64,000 nt of DNA from Comamonas sp. Y33R10-2 (GCF_019355935.1 NZ_CP079925.1:186001-250000); one strand, 5' to 3'; shown: positions 10,262 to 19,570, numbered from the stretch's first letter. Program-made: numbers and translations. The notes: generated by a model from the sequence alone, not told the origin.

Positions 10262-10313
10262 AATAGGGCTCTAGTCTTTATTGAGTAAAGACTTGTAGTT
10301 ATGAATTTTTCGC
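10262..10313. repeat. dispersed intergenic palindrome, copy 2
   Basis: Read on the minus strand: ATTCATAACTACAAGTCTTT followed by AAAGACTAGAGCCCTATTT. It aligns over about 48 bases with copies near 5944, 14545 and 61523. It occupies most of the spacer between the NadM-Nudix and acetyltransferase genes. Confidence 0.6.
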
Positions 10314-10323
10314 TCTAAGCGTT

Positions 10324-11487
10324 TTAAGCGAGTTGCCGAGCCGGCTGCTCACCGTGCAAAAGCGAAATGGGAAGGAACTGGCAGAGGATCTTGAAGTGGT
10401 CTTCAAAAAAGCTCGCCTCCATCTGTGCCAAGTTTGCAATCGGCACCCAGCGTGCAAGGGCTGCATCGTCTGCGCCTTGCACGGGCGGCAGGGCTGGCTG
10501 CATGCCTAAATCCAAATAATGCACATGGGTGATGGTGCGCCCGCGCAGGCTGCGGTCAGGGTGATCAAAGACTTGCACGGCTTGCAAGGCGGCCAGCAGA
10601 TCGGCTTCGCTGATGGTGGAGCAAGTCTCCTCGCGCAGCTCGCGCAGGCAAGACTGCCACAGGCTGTCGCGCTGCTCTAAAAAGCCGCCGGGCAAGGCCC
10701 ATTGGCCCACACCGGGCGCATGGCCGCGCTGAATGAGCAGCACATGGTCTTGGCCCTTGGCATGACAGCGCAGCAGCGCATCTACCGTCACAAACATGGG
10801 CGGGTAAGGCGCTTTGGCCCAAGCTTCTTTGTAGCTTTTCAGCATGTGCCACTCTTTTTGCAGGCGCACATATTCAGGCGTTTGTGCCCAGTGCTGCAAA
10901 AATCTCAGCGTGCTCTGAGGCATTTGGGTAGAGAGCTTGCCTAGGGTGGCGCTCAAGGCCTCTGCCGACGCGCTGTCTTCGCCAAAAAGAATGTCGCGCA
11001 GTGGCGTGGCATCAAACTGGCCCAGACGTGGCAGGCTGATCAGCTCCCAGCCGGGAAAGCGGGCCAGATAGCTACTGCTGGAGTCTTTGAAGTGGCCCAC
11101 CAGCGCCACGCTGGCGCCTTCTGGCACATGCGCCTGCACGGCGCTGCGCACGGCGTTGACCCACAGCGGCTCGTTGTAATAGTCGCGCACGGGCACGCAC
11201 TGCACGCGTGCAGCGTCCTCTTTTGATAGCGCGTTGCGCAGCATCTGCGCACGCTCTTGCCAGCTAAAGGGGTTTTTGGGGTTGGGAGCTTGCCAGGCGC
11301 TGCCCAGCACCACGACCACCTGGCGTGCGCGCTGCAATGCGGCGTGCAGCAGCGCCATATGGCCGTTGTGCAGGGGCTGAAAACGACCAATCAGCACGGC
11401 GGTGTGCAGGGGCATCGATGTGGGTAGCGTCTCTGGCGAGGCAGAAGTAATGTGCTTGCTGGCGGTGTAGGAACTGGCTTGAGGCAT
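10324..11487 (-). CDS. nadM: bifunctional NMN adenylyltransferase / Nudix hydrolase
   Basis: This 387-residue fusion has an N-terminal nucleotidyltransferase with VLIGRFQPLHNGHMALL (the HxGH-type motif) that joins NMN and ATP to make NAD. The C-terminal Nudix hydrolase domain, related to ADP-ribose pyrophosphatases, has the box GGFLEQRDSLWQSCLRELREE. The first Glu of the canonical Nudix signature is replaced by Asp (RD-SL), while RELREE is intact. The same fusion is known from Synechocystis and Francisella. It lies in an NAD salvage cluster behind nadE. An alternative ATG 24 codons downstream (11415) fits the family start better; neither has a clear Shine-Dalgarno sequence. Confidence 0.9.
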   Translation of the reverse strand: MPQASSYTASKHITSASPETLPTSMPLHTAVLIGRFQPLHNGHMALLHAALQRARQVVVVLGSAWQAPNPKNPFSWQERAQMLRNALSKEDAARVQCVPVRDYYNEPLWVNAVRSAVQAHVPEGASVALVGHFKDSSSSYLARFPGWELISLPRLGQFDATPLRDILFGEDSASAEALSATLGKLSTQMPQSTLRFLQHWAQTPEYVRLQKEWHMLKSYKEAWAKAPYPPMFVTVDALLRCHAKGQDHVLLIQRGHAPGVGQWALPGGFLEQRDSLWQSCLRELREETCSTISEADLLAALQAVQVFDHPDRSLRGRTITHVHYLDLGMQPALPPVQGADDAALARWVPIANLAQMEASFFEDHFKILCQFLPISLLHGEQPARQLA

Positions 11488-11592
11488 GAGAGCGAAACCC
11501 GTACAGAAATCAGCGCCCGGTGGGGCATATTGCTCAAAAGAGACTCCAGTCCACGGAATATATGGACTGGATGCTCACTTTTTACGTAACTC

Positions 11593-13296
11593 TTACTCGT
11601 AGTGTGCCGCAATTGGCATTTGCCGGCCGGTACCAAAGGCGCGAGGGCGCACGCGCAGCATGGGCGGGGCTTGCCTGCGCTTGTACTCGCTGCGAAACAC
11701 TAGCTTTTGCACGCGCGCAATGATCTCAGGCCCGCCGGTCTGGGTGCGCAGTTTTTCCACAAAGGCTGCGGCATGGGCGTACTCCTTGCTGGACAGATGC
11801 TGGCCCTCGATATGCCACTTGAGGATTTCGTCCAGCACGGCATAAGGCGGCAGGCTGTCTTCGTCCTTTTGGCCCGGTGCCAGTTCGGCCGAGGGCGGTT
11901 TGTCGATGATGACCTGCGGAATCAGCTCACGGCCCGCATGTGCATTGATGTGGCGCGACAGCTCAAAGACCTCGGTCTTGTACAGATCGCCCAGCAGACC
12001 CAGGCCGCCATTGGTGTCGCCATACAGCGTGCAGTAGCCCACAGACACTTCGGATTTGTTGCCCGTGGTCAGCAGCAGGTGGCCAAAGGCGTTGCTGAAC
12101 TCCATCAGCGTGGTGCCGCGAGTGCGGGCCTGCAGATTCTCCAGAGCCAGGCCCTTGAGCGGCTCGCCAAAGCTGGCCTCAAACTGGCGGGCATAGGTGG
12201 TGACCAACTCTTTAATCGGGTGCTCGTAGAGCTTGATGCCCAGATTGCGACACAGATCCACCGAGTCATCCACCGAGCCGGCCGACGAATAGCTCGACGG
12301 CATGGTGATGCCGACCACGTTGTCAGCGCCCAGCGCATCCACGGCCAAAGCCAGCGTCAGTGCCGAATCAATACCGCCGGAGCTGCCCACCACCACCTGC
12401 TTGAAGCCGCAGCGCCGCGCATAGTCGCGCAGACCCAGTACGATTTGCTGGCGGTAGAACTCCATGGTGGGCAGACCCTGTGTGGGTACGGCATGCAGGG
12501 CCGATCCATTCAGAGACTTGAAGTGGCCGTCATCGCTCAGCTCCAGTGTGTAAATGTCTTCCTCAAAACGCTTGGCCTCGAACACCACACCGGCTTCGGG
12601 CTCCACCACGAAGGAGGCACCGTCAAACACGATCTGGTCCTGCCCGCCAATCTGGTTCACATAAAGAATTGACAGCTTGTGCCGCGCCGCTGCTTGGGTG
12701 AAGACCTCATGGCGCTGCTCGCGCTTTCCCAGGTGGCTGGGGCTGGCGTTGATGCTGACCACCATGTCGGGCGCAGCGTCTCCCATGCGTGAAAACGGGT
12801 TGGTAGCGTAGTCCGCGCCTTCGTCGTTCCAGCCGTCTTCGCAGACCAGAAAGCCTACCTGGCAGTTGCCCACGCGCAGCACCTTGGCGGTGTCGGCGCC
12901 TGGCTCAAAGTGGCGGCGCTCGTCAAAAATGTTGTAGGTGGGCAGCAGTTGCTTGTCGTACTGCAGGCGAATCTGCCCGTCTTTGAGCACCAGCAGGCTG
13001 TTGTGCAGCGGCTTGCCGGGGCCTTGGTGGCGCGTGGGGGCACCCACCACCCAGTGCAGATCAGGGTGCTGGCGCGTGGCGGCCAGCAAGTCCTGCAGAC
13101 CGGCATCCAGCCGCTGCAGAAAACTGGGCTCGTCCAGCATGTCGCCGGGGTAGTAGCCCGACAGCGACAGCTCGGAGAAGACTACCAAATCAGCCTGATC
13201 GGCTGCCGCCTTGGCAGCAGCTTCGCTCATGCGGCGGATATTGCCCTGAATGTCGCCTACGGTGTAATTAAGCTGGGCGAGGGTGACTTTCAACAT
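11593..13296 (-). CDS. nadE: NAD+ synthase, glutamine-dependent
   Basis: The 567-residue two-domain enzyme converts deamido-NAD to NAD using ammonia released from glutamine. The N-terminal nitrilase-type amidase shows the Glu42 (FSELSLSGYYPGD), Lys115 and Cys152 (VCEDGWND) triad. The C-terminal synthetase has the pyrophosphate loop VVGSSGGIDSALTLAL and the TTGNKSEVSVGY signature. AGGAGAAAGCC precedes the ATG at 13296. It follows pncB by 25 bases, so the two are probably cotranscribed. Confidence 0.97.
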   Translation of the reverse strand: MLKVTLAQLNYTVGDIQGNIRRMSEAAAKAAADQADLVVFSELSLSGYYPGDMLDEPSFLQRLDAGLQDLLAATRQHPDLHWVVGAPTRHQGPGKPLHNSLLVLKDGQIRLQYDKQLLPTYNIFDERRHFEPGADTAKVLRVGNCQVGFLVCEDGWNDEGADYATNPFSRMGDAAPDMVVSINASPSHLGKREQRHEVFTQAAARHKLSILYVNQIGGQDQIVFDGASFVVEPEAGVVFEAKRFEEDIYTLELSDDGHFKSLNGSALHAVPTQGLPTMEFYRQQIVLGLRDYARRCGFKQVVVGSSGGIDSALTLALAVDALGADNVVGITMPSSYSSAGSVDDSVDLCRNLGIKLYEHPIKELVTTYARQFEASFGEPLKGLALENLQARTRGTTLMEFSNAFGHLLLTTGNKSEVSVGYCTLYGDTNGGLGLLGDLYKTEVFELSRHINAHAGRELIPQVIIDKPPSAELAPGQKDEDSLPPYAVLDEILKWHIEGQHLSSKEYAHAAAFVEKLRTQTGGPEIIARVQKLVFRSEYKRRQAPPMLRVRPRAFGTGRQMPIAAHYE

Positions 13297-13321
13297 GGCT
13301 TTCTCCTGTAAGTCAGACGTT

Positions 13322-14527
13322 TCAAGCCTTTTTGGCCGCGGGTTCCGCAATGCTGAAAACCTGGCGCAGATAGGCCAGATAGGTCTCATCGTTGCACAGC
13401 GTCTTGCCGGGCGAGTCTGAAATTTTGGCCACGGGCTGGCCGTTGGCGTGGGTTAACTTCATCACGATGTTGATGGTGGTCAGGCCCATATCGTTGGTCA
13501 GGCGCGTGCCCACACCAAAGCCGCACTGAATGCGATCGGCAAAGCGGTGGTACAGGGCGAGAGCCATGTCCAAGTCCAGCCCGTCTGAGAAGACCAGGCG
13601 CTTGCTTTGGGGTGGAATGCGCAGCTTTTCATAGTGGGCGATGGCTTTTTCACCCCACTCAAACGGGTCCCCTGAGTCGTGGCGCAGGCCGTCGAATAGC
13701 TTGGCAAAGTACAGGTCGAAGTCGGCCAGAAATGCGTCCATGCCCACGGTATCGGTCAGGGCGATACCGAGGTCGCCCCGGTACTCTTGCACCCAGTCTT
13801 CCAACGCTGCGACTTGGAAGTCGCGCAGGCGCACGCCCAGTGCTTGGTAGGTTTGCAGATATTCGTGCGCCATGGTGCCAATGGGCACCAAATTCATGTC
13901 GCGTGCCATCAGCACATTGGATGTGCCCCTGAACCACTGCGAAGTCTCTTGCGCAAAGGCTTGCACCACCTCGCGCTGCCAAGCGCCGGAGAAGCGCCGG
14001 CGCACGCCAAAGTCAAACAGCTCAAAGGGGTTGCGCAGCGTGGCTTCCTCGGCCAAGTGCTTGAGTTGTTCGATTTTGTGGGCCAGCCGCTTGCGGCCTT
14101 CGGTGATGGCCGCTTGCTCATCAAAGCGGCGAAAATACAGCTCGTTGACGATGGACAGCACGTAAATCTCAAAGCCCATCACGTGGACCTGCGGGCCGCG
14201 CGCCTCGATGTGCAGGGTGTCGCCATCGGCCCAGGCTTTGATGAAGGAGCGCTGCAGCTGAAAGATGCGCAAAAAGTCGATGAAGTCGCTTTTGATGAAA
14301 CGCAGGCTAGCCAGGTAATCTAAGTCGTCTTTGCCAAAGCGCAGGCTGCAAAGCGCATCCAACTCTCGCTCTACTTCGGGCAGCAAATCGGTCAACGGAA
14401 AGGCCGTGGGCGTGCGGCAGACAAACTCATACACCGCCTCGGTTTGAGGGTGGCGGTGCAGCATGGCCTGCCACATGGTGAACTTGTAGAGGTCGGTGTC
14501 CAGCAGGTTGGTGATGATTGGCTGCAT
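13322..14527 (-). CDS. pncB: nicotinate phosphoribosyltransferase
   Basis: PncB makes nicotinate mononucleotide from nicotinate and PRPP (Preiss-Handler salvage). The 401 residues match the family length. Conserved segments include [16 protein letters not shown] at the start, the substrate loop region [13 protein letters not shown], and [10 protein letters not shown] followed by [11 protein letters not shown]. It sits between pncA and nadE on the same strand. A dispersed palindrome fills the spacer to pncA. Confidence 0.97.
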   Translation of the reverse strand: MQPIITNLLDTDLYKFTMWQAMLHRHPQTEAVYEFVCRTPTAFPLTDLLPEVERELDALCSLRFGKDDLDYLASLRFIKSDFIDFLRIFQLQRSFIKAWADGDTLHIEARGPQVHVMGFEIYVLSIVNELYFRRFDEQAAITEGRKRLAHKIEQLKHLAEEATLRNPFELFDFGVRRRFSGAWQREVVQAFAQETSQWFRGTSNVLMARDMNLVPIGTMAHEYLQTYQALGVRLRDFQVAALEDWVQEYRGDLGIALTDTVGMDAFLADFDLYFAKLFDGLRHDSGDPFEWGEKAIAHYEKLRIPPQSKRLVFSDGLDLDMALALYHRFADRIQCGFGVGTRLTNDMGLTTINIVMKLTHANGQPVAKISDSPGKTLCNDETYLAYLRQVFSIAEPAAKKA

Positions 14528-14544
14528 GCTGTTCTTCTTGTCAA

Positions 14545-14593
14545 AAATGTGAGCTGCTAGTGCTTATTAAATAAGGACTAGGAATCGATTTTT
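14545..14593. repeat. dispersed intergenic palindrome, copy 3
   Basis: GAGCTGCTAGTGCTTATT followed by AAATAAGGACTAGGAATCG, flanked by A- and T-rich ends. It aligns with copies near 5944, 10262 and 61523. It lies between pncB and pncA in the NAD cluster. Confidence 0.65.
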
Positions 14594-14608
14594 CTCTGGT
14601 TTTTTCTA

Positions 14609-15454
14609 TCAACCAAAGCTGGCGCTGGTTTCGCAGCGTACACCGATTGCACGCATGCGCTGCAGGAAGTCGGTGTGCGCAGCTTCAAACCCAGCGACGG
14701 GGCTCATGCAGTCGGTGAGCAGCACGATGCGTGAGAGATCACCGCTGCCCCAGTTCTGCACAATGTGCTCGGTCGTGGCACGCACGCAGTGGCTGCTGGC
14801 CTCACCGGCAATCACCAGCGTTTGGTTGTGGCGCAGGCGCTCCAGCAAGGGTGTATTCAGCCCGGTTTCTGGGTCTTGCGCATTAGGCACCTCGGCGCGA
14901 ATGGCACTGTAATGCTCAGTCCAGGGGTGCATGCCCTTGAAGACATGGCGCACGGCGCGGTGCTGCACCTCTTGCCACTGGAGGCAGACGCTGAGCACGC
15001 TGGCATGCACGCCGTGGCCCCAGCTGCCAATCTCGCAGTGCAGCGGCCAGACCATTAGCGTGTAGCTGCCCTGCGCTTCCAGCTGGTCAACATACTGCAG
15101 GGTGCGGGGCAGCTCTGGCGTATTGCGCGGGGCAAAGTCACCAGCGCGGACCTGCGCCGCCGTGATCTGGGTGAAGGGTGTAACTGCACTGCCGTCCCGT
15201 TGTTGCCAGAAGACGGGGTGGGCAATGTCGTAGCTCTGGTGCGAATCGAGGGTGATGGTGATTTGTGCCAGCTTGGCGCCTTGGCTGGTAATCCAGCTGG
15301 CGAGACGCTGCATATCGGCGTGAGCTCCTGTCACGGGCAGGCTTGGCGCAGTGATCTGCCCTGTGATGGGCGAGCGCGGTTGCCAATCGGCAGGCAGGTC
15401 GCAGAAGTCATTTTGCGGGTCGATGATGAGTAACTGGGTGTCTGTGTAGCTCAT
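14609..15454 (-). CDS. pncA: nicotinamidase-like cysteine hydrolase
   Basis: This 281-residue isochorismatase-fold enzyme probably hydrolyses nicotinamide to nicotinate, feeding PncB. It shows catalytic Asp12 (LLIIDPQNDFCDL), metal-ligand candidates Asp70, His72 and His79 (LDSHQSYDIAHP) and nucleophile Cys223 (GEASSHCVRAT). Lys173 is a candidate for the third catalytic residue. It is about 70 residues longer than E. coli PncA, mostly in the middle. GGAAGG precedes the ATG at 15454. It is the first gene of the minus-strand NAD cluster next to nrtR, which supports the assignment. Confidence 0.85.
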   Translation of the reverse strand: MSYTDTQLLIIDPQNDFCDLPADWQPRSPITGQITAPSLPVTGAHADMQRLASWITSQGAKLAQITITLDSHQSYDIAHPVFWQQRDGSAVTPFTQITAAQVRAGDFAPRNTPELPRTLQYVDQLEAQGSYTLMVWPLHCEIGSWGHGVHASVLSVCLQWQEVQHRAVRHVFKGMHPWTEHYSAIRAEVPNAQDPETGLNTPLLERLRHNQTLVIAGEASSHCVRATTEHIVQNWGSGDLSRIVLLTDCMSPVAGFEAAHTDFLQRMRAIGVRCETSASFG

Positions 15455-15493
15455 GGTTTTGACCTTCCGGATGATGTGCAATGCCTGCAGTCT

Positions 15494-15528
15494 AAATTAC
15501 TTAAAATATATTTGCAACTAAGTAAACT
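15494..15528. promoter_or_regulatory. candidate NrtR operator between pncA and nrtR
   Basis: TTACTTA (15497-15503) and TAAGTAA (15519-15525) are perfect reverse complements separated by 15 bases. The outward extensions match at 8 of 10 positions. The site is AT-rich and lies between two divergent genes, one encoding the likely regulator. NrtR as the binder is inferred from position; I did not match it to a published consensus. Confidence 0.5.
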
Positions 15529-15577
15529 TGAGTGATTGTGAAATAATCCATTAAAAGAAAACGAAGTTGGTAAAGAA

Positions 15578-16261
15578 ATGAATCAAAGTGCCGGGTTGAG
15601 AGAGGCCATTCAAGTCAGCGTCGATGTCGTGCTTCTCACTTTGGTTGAGCAGCAGTTGCACGCCGTGCTGCTGCGCCGCGCTGTTGCTCCATTTTCAGGA
15701 GTATGGGCCTTGCCCGGTGGCTTTGTTCATACCGCAGAAGATGCCGATGCCCAAGCCAGTGCAGCGCGGGTGCTCAAATCCAAGGTGGGCATTGAAGGCG
15801 CATACCTAGAGCAACTTGCCACCTTTAGTGGCCCGGCGCGTGATCCGCGGGGTTGGTCTGTTGCGGTGGCTTATTGCGCTTTATTGCCTGTGCAAAACCT
15901 GCCGCCTGATCGTGCAGATTTGCTGGTTGTGCCCGTCTCAGCCCTGCCGCAACTGCCGTTTGATCACCGCGCCATTCTGGATGCGGCACTGGCGCGTGTG
16001 CGCAGTAAAAGCCTGTATTCCTCGCTGCCTGTGCACTTGTGCGGCGAGACATTCACGCTGCCGCAGTTGCAGCAGGTGTATGAAAATATCTTGGGCGAGC
16101 CGCTGAACAAGGTGAGCTTTCGCCGCAAGATGGACGAGATGGATTGGCTCGAACCCGTGCCCGGCGCCATGCAGCAAGGCGGCGCGCATCGCCCAGCGCA
16201 GTTGTACCGGGCTAAACCGGGCTATAGCCAGACGCTGGCGCTGAGTGCCAGAGGACTTTGA
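15578..16261 (+). CDS. nrtR: NrtR, Nudix-related repressor of NAD metabolism
   Basis: The 227-residue protein has an N-terminal Nudix-like domain (WALPGGFVHTAEDADAQA) whose catalytic signature is degenerate: RVLKSKVGI replaces the usual REUxEExG. A C-terminal winged-helix region follows (GETFTLPQLQQVYENILGE then KVSFRRKMDEM). This combination defines NrtR, a repressor that senses ADP-ribose and controls NAD genes. It is divergent from the pncA-pncB-nadE-nadM cluster, its natural regulon. Weak GGTAAAG precedes the ATG. Confidence 0.92.
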   Translation: MNQSAGLREAIQVSVDVVLLTLVEQQLHAVLLRRAVAPFSGVWALPGGFVHTAEDADAQASAARVLKSKVGIEGAYLEQLATFSGPARDPRGWSVAVAYCALLPVQNLPPDRADLLVVPVSALPQLPFDHRAILDAALARVRSKSLYSSLPVHLCGETFTLPQLQQVYENILGEPLNKVSFRRKMDEMDWLEPVPGAMQQGGAHRPAQLYRAKPGYSQTLALSARGL

Positions 16262-16276
16262 GAAGGTTGAAATAAA

Positions 16277-16306
16277 AAAAGGCCACCGAAATATCGGTGG
16301 CCTTTT
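16277..16306. terminator. bidirectional terminator between nrtR and metK
   Basis: AAAAGGCCACCGA (16277-16289) pairs with TCGGTGGCCTTTT (16294-16306) around a four-base loop. A-run on one side and T-run on the other suit both convergent genes. Confidence 0.9.
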
Positions 16307-16321
16307 GTATGAATGGCTGAA

Positions 16322-17509
16322 TTACTTCAGGCCGGCAGCAGCGCGCAGCAGCGCAGCCTTGTCCGTACGTTCCCACGTAAATTCCGGTTCTTCACGGCCA
16401 AAGTGGCCGTAGGCGGCGGTCTTGCTGTAGATGGGGCGCAGCAGGTCCAGCATCTGGATGATGCCCTTAGGGCGCAGGTCGAAGTGCGCAGCCACCAGCT
16501 TGGCGATTTCCGCATCGGGAATCACGCCTGTGCCTTCGGTGTACACGGTAATGTTCATGGGGCGAGCCACGCCAATGGCGTAGGCCACTTGAACCTGGCA
16601 CTGGCGCGCCAGACCGGCGGCGACCACGTTCTTGGCCACGTAGCGGGCAGCGTAAGCAGCCGAGCGGTCCACCTTGGTTGGGTCTTTACCCGAGAAAGCA
16701 CCACCGCCGTGAGGGCAGGCACCGCCGTAGGTATCGACAATGATCTTGCGACCGGTCAGGCCGCAGTCGCCCTGAGGGCCGCCCACGACGAAGCGGCCGG
16801 TGGGGTTGATCAGATACTTGGTGTCCAGCAGCCACTCTTTGGGCAGCACGGGCTTGATGATCTCTTCAATGATGGCTTCGGTAAACGATGCCTTCATCTT
16901 GGTCGCTGTTTCCGACTGATCGGGGCTGTGCTGGGTGGATAGCACCACGGTGTCAATGCTGTGGGGCTTGCCATCCACATAGCGCAAAGTCACTTGGCTC
17001 TTGGCGTCAGGGCGCAGGAAGGGCAGACGGCCATCCTTGCGCAGCTGGGCTTGGCGCTCCATCAGGCGGTGTGCGTAATAGATAGGCGCGGGCATCAGCT
17101 CGGGCGTTTCATCGCAGGCATAGCCAAACATCAGGCCTTGGTCGCCAGCGCCGGTGTTCAGCTCATCGTCGCTGGCCTTGTCCACGCCTTGGGCAATGTC
17201 TTGGCTTTGCTTGTCGTAAGCAACGAGGACGGCGCAACCCTTGTAGTCGATGCCGTAGTCGGTGTTGTCGTAGCCAATGCGTTTGATGGTGTCGCGCGCA
17301 ACTTGGATGTAGTCGACATTCGCGCCGGTGGTGATTTCACCTGCCAATACCACCAGACCGGTGTTGGTCAGTGTCTCGGCTGCCACGCGGCTGTGCGGGT
17401 CTTGGGTGAAAATAGCGTCCAAAATCGCATCAGAGATCTGGTCCGCGACCTTGTCGGGGTGACCTTCAGAAACCGATTCCGAGGTAAACAGAAAATCGCT
17501 GTTCGCCAT
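16322..17509 (-). CDS. metK: S-adenosylmethionine synthetase
   Basis: The 395-residue enzyme makes SAM from methionine and ATP. Signature segments are [18 protein letters not shown] near the N terminus (ATP/metal site), [15 protein letters not shown], and [19 protein letters not shown] (phosphate-binding loop). The ATG at 17509 has AAGGAGTT upstream; a longer reading adds nine residues not found in the family. I looked for a SAM-type riboswitch in the 126-base upstream spacer and saw no recognisable one. Confidence 0.98.
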   Translation of the reverse strand: MANSDFLFTSESVSEGHPDKVADQISDAILDAIFTQDPHSRVAAETLTNTGLVVLAGEITTGANVDYIQVARDTIKRIGYDNTDYGIDYKGCAVLVAYDKQSQDIAQGVDKASDDELNTGAGDQGLMFGYACDETPELMPAPIYYAHRLMERQAQLRKDGRLPFLRPDAKSQVTLRYVDGKPHSIDTVVLSTQHSPDQSETATKMKASFTEAIIEEIIKPVLPKEWLLDTKYLINPTGRFVVGGPQGDCGLTGRKIIVDTYGGACPHGGGAFSGKDPTKVDRSAAYAARYVAKNVVAAGLARQCQVQVAYAIGVARPMNITVYTEGTGVIPDAEIAKLVAAHFDLRPKGIIQMLDLLRPIYSKTAAYGHFGREEPEFTWERTDKAALLRAAAGLK

Positions 17510-17635
17510 TGATATAACTCCTTGTAGCTGGGGCAATTGCGTTGCCTAAACTCAGAAGTCTGGCGAACGCTTTAGCAGTTTTGTTTTAACGTCGCCCTGC
17601 AAGTTGCTCTTTAACTCAGCGACCCCATTATTCTA

Positions 17636-18508
17636 ATGCCTTCCCTGTTTCGATTCTTTGCAGCGCTGCCTTTGTGGCTATTGCACATGCTAGGTGCAGC
17701 CATGGGCTGGCTGATTTTGCTGTTATCCCCAACCTACCGACGCCGGTTTTCTGCCAACGCAGCGCAGGCGGGTTACCGCTTTGGGCAAGTGCGTGGTGCG
17801 GTTGGTCACGCCGGTCGCATGGTGTTCGAGATGCCGCGTATCTGGCTGGGCCAGCAACTGCCGCCTTGCAACATCGTCAATGGCGAATGCGTAGAAAAGG
17901 CCTATGCCCAAGGTAAGGGCATTGTCTTTTTGACCCCTCATTTGGGCTGCTTCGAAATGTCGGTGCAGGCTGCCGCGCAGCGCTGGTCGGCTCAGCATGG
18001 CCCCATTACCGTGCTTTACCGCCCGGCACGCCAAAGCTGGTTGGCTGAGATTTTGGAAACTGCGCGCAATCGCCCCGGTGTGCAGGCGGTGCCGACCACA
18101 TTGTCTGGCGTGCGGCAAATGATCAAGGCTTTGCGCAAGGGCGAGGCCGTGGGCTTGCTGCCCGACCAAGTGCCACCGGATGGGCAAGGCGCATGGGCCC
18201 CCTTCTTTGGCCGTGACGCTTACACGATGACGCTGGCAGCCCGTTTGGTGCTGCAAACCGGCGCGGCCGTGGTGTTGGCGCGTTGTGAGCGCTTGAGTGG
18301 CGGGCGCGGTTATACCTTGTATTTTGAAGAGTGCTCTATGACAGACGTCACCACGCTGGATGCTGGCGTGCAGCAAATTAATCTGGCCATGGAAAAAACC
18401 ATTCGCCAATGCCCTGAGCAGTATCTGTGGGGTTACGGCCGCTATAAGCAGCCGCGTGTAGAGCGCAGCGAGGCCGCAGCGCCGGCCAAATCGGGAGACA
18501 ACGCATGA
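17636..18508 (+). CDS. lpxL: lipid A late acyltransferase (LpxL/HtrB family), first copy
   Basis: This 290-residue inner-membrane acyltransferase transfers a fatty acyl chain from acyl-ACP to a lipid A precursor. It has an N-terminal hydrophobic anchor (residues ~10-30), the catalytic HX4E motif HLGCFE at residues 102-107, and LLPDQVPPDGQGAWAPFFG, typical of the family. Its stop overlaps the start of a second family member by four bases (ATGA), so the two are translationally coupled. It is divergent from metK. Confidence 0.9.
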   Translation: MPSLFRFFAALPLWLLHMLGAAMGWLILLLSPTYRRRFSANAAQAGYRFGQVRGAVGHAGRMVFEMPRIWLGQQLPPCNIVNGECVEKAYAQGKGIVFLTPHLGCFEMSVQAAAQRWSAQHGPITVLYRPARQSWLAEILETARNRPGVQAVPTTLSGVRQMIKALRKGEAVGLLPDQVPPDGQGAWAPFFGRDAYTMTLAARLVLQTGAAVVLARCERLSGGRGYTLYFEECSMTDVTTLDAGVQQINLAMEKTIRQCPEQYLWGYGRYKQPRVERSEAAAPAKSGDNA

Positions 18509-19386
18509 GCGGAAGCAAGATTGCCATTGGTTTGATGCATGTGCTGGCCAAGCTGCCCCTGCCCATGCTGCGCGGCTTGGGTAAGTTTTTGGGGCGCTTG
18601 CTGTTTGTCGTGGCAGGCCAGCGCCGCCGTATTGCGCTGCGCAATTTTGAGTTGTGCTTTCCGGATGTGCCTGCTGCTCAGCGCAAAGCATGGGCGAAAG
18701 AGTCTTTCGAAGTCTTTTGCCAGACGTTCTTAGACAGAAGCTGGCTGTGGTTTGGCTCTGAAGAGTTGGTGCGCAGTCGCGTCAAGCTGGTGGGGGCCAC
18801 GCATGAGCTGGAAGGTGATACGCCGACCATCGTGTTTGCGCCGCACTTTTACAGCATGGATGCGGGCGGTTTGGCGCTGCCGCTGAACACCGAGCGCGAA
18901 TTCACTTCTATCTTTGCGACCAACCCTGACCCCGATCTAGACGCTTGGTTTATGACCGGTCGCCAGCGTTTTGGTAACGTGAAAATGCTCAACCGCGCTG
19001 ATGGCGTAAAACCCATCATCTCTTGCGTGCGCAAGGGTGGACTGCTATATCTTTTGCCTGATATGGACTATGGCAAGAACGACTCGGTGTTTGTGCCGTT
19101 CTTTGCAGTGCAGAACACGGCCACGATTCCATCATTGTCGCGTTTTGCCCGGTTGGGTAAGGCTAAGGTCGTGGCGCTGTACAACCGCATGACGCCTGAA
19201 GGCTATGTCGCCGAGCTGACTCCGGCTTGGGAGAACTTCCCTACGGATGATCACGTGGCTGACACCGCTCGCATGAATCGCGAGCTGCAGGCCGCCATCA
19301 TGACCATGGTGCCGCAGTACTACTGGGTGCATAAGCGCTTTAAGTCGCGCCCAGATGGTGAGGCGTCGCTTTATCGTGAAAAATAA
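18505..19386 (+). CDS. lipid A late acyltransferase (LpxL/LpxM family), second copy
   Basis: This 293-residue paralogue of the preceding gene has the motif HFYSMD at residues 114-119. The acidic residue is Asp rather than Glu (HX4D), a variant seen in some family members. LLPDMDYGKNDSVFVPFF corresponds to the conserved LPD region. Two coupled paralogues suggest that two secondary acyl positions on lipid A are filled by different enzymes, but which enzyme fills which position cannot be told from sequence. Confidence 0.9.
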   Translation: MSGSKIAIGLMHVLAKLPLPMLRGLGKFLGRLLFVVAGQRRRIALRNFELCFPDVPAAQRKAWAKESFEVFCQTFLDRSWLWFGSEELVRSRVKLVGATHELEGDTPTIVFAPHFYSMDAGGLALPLNTEREFTSIFATNPDPDLDAWFMTGRQRFGNVKMLNRADGVKPIISCVRKGGLLYLLPDMDYGKNDSVFVPFFAVQNTATIPSLSRFARLGKAKVVALYNRMTPEGYVAELTPAWENFPTDDHVADTARMNRELQAAIMTMVPQYYWVHKRFKSRPDGEASLYREK

Positions 19387-19390
19387 TACT

Positions 19391-19514
19391 AAGAGCCGCT
19401 AACACAACGCTTGATACGTCGTTGCTTCGCCTTGTCGTACGCTTGTACTGCCTGCGGCTTCGCGCCTCGTCTCAATCGCAAATCTTCGATTTTCTGAGTT
19501 GTGTTAGCCGCTCT
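19391..19514. mobile_element. candidate MITE-like element with 17-base terminal inverted repeats
   Basis: AGAGCCGCTAACACAAC at 19392-19408 and its reverse complement at 19498-19514 agree at 16 of 17 positions and bound about 89 bases with no reading frame of note. The interior contains a GC-rich part (CTGCCTGCGGCTTCGCGCC). No transposase is nearby. It starts five bases after the stop of the second acyltransferase gene. Confidence 0.5.
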
Positions 19515-19570
19515 AAAATGGCCTATATCCATTGATTTATATAGACATTAAGCTCCTAATTTAGGAGCTT
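19515..19570. repeat. probable degenerate copy 4 of the dispersed palindrome, plus a small hairpin
   Basis: Read on the minus strand, AATGTCTATATAAATCAA followed by TGGATATAGGC resembles the dispersed palindrome family, weakly. Beside it, AAGCTCCT (19550-19557) pairs with AGGAGCTT (19563-19570), which could act as a weak terminator at the end of the convergent genes. Confidence 0.4.

Noticed and set aside
17510..17635. Possible SAM riboswitch upstream of metK
   Set aside because: I could not recognise any known SAM riboswitch core or pairing in the short spacer.
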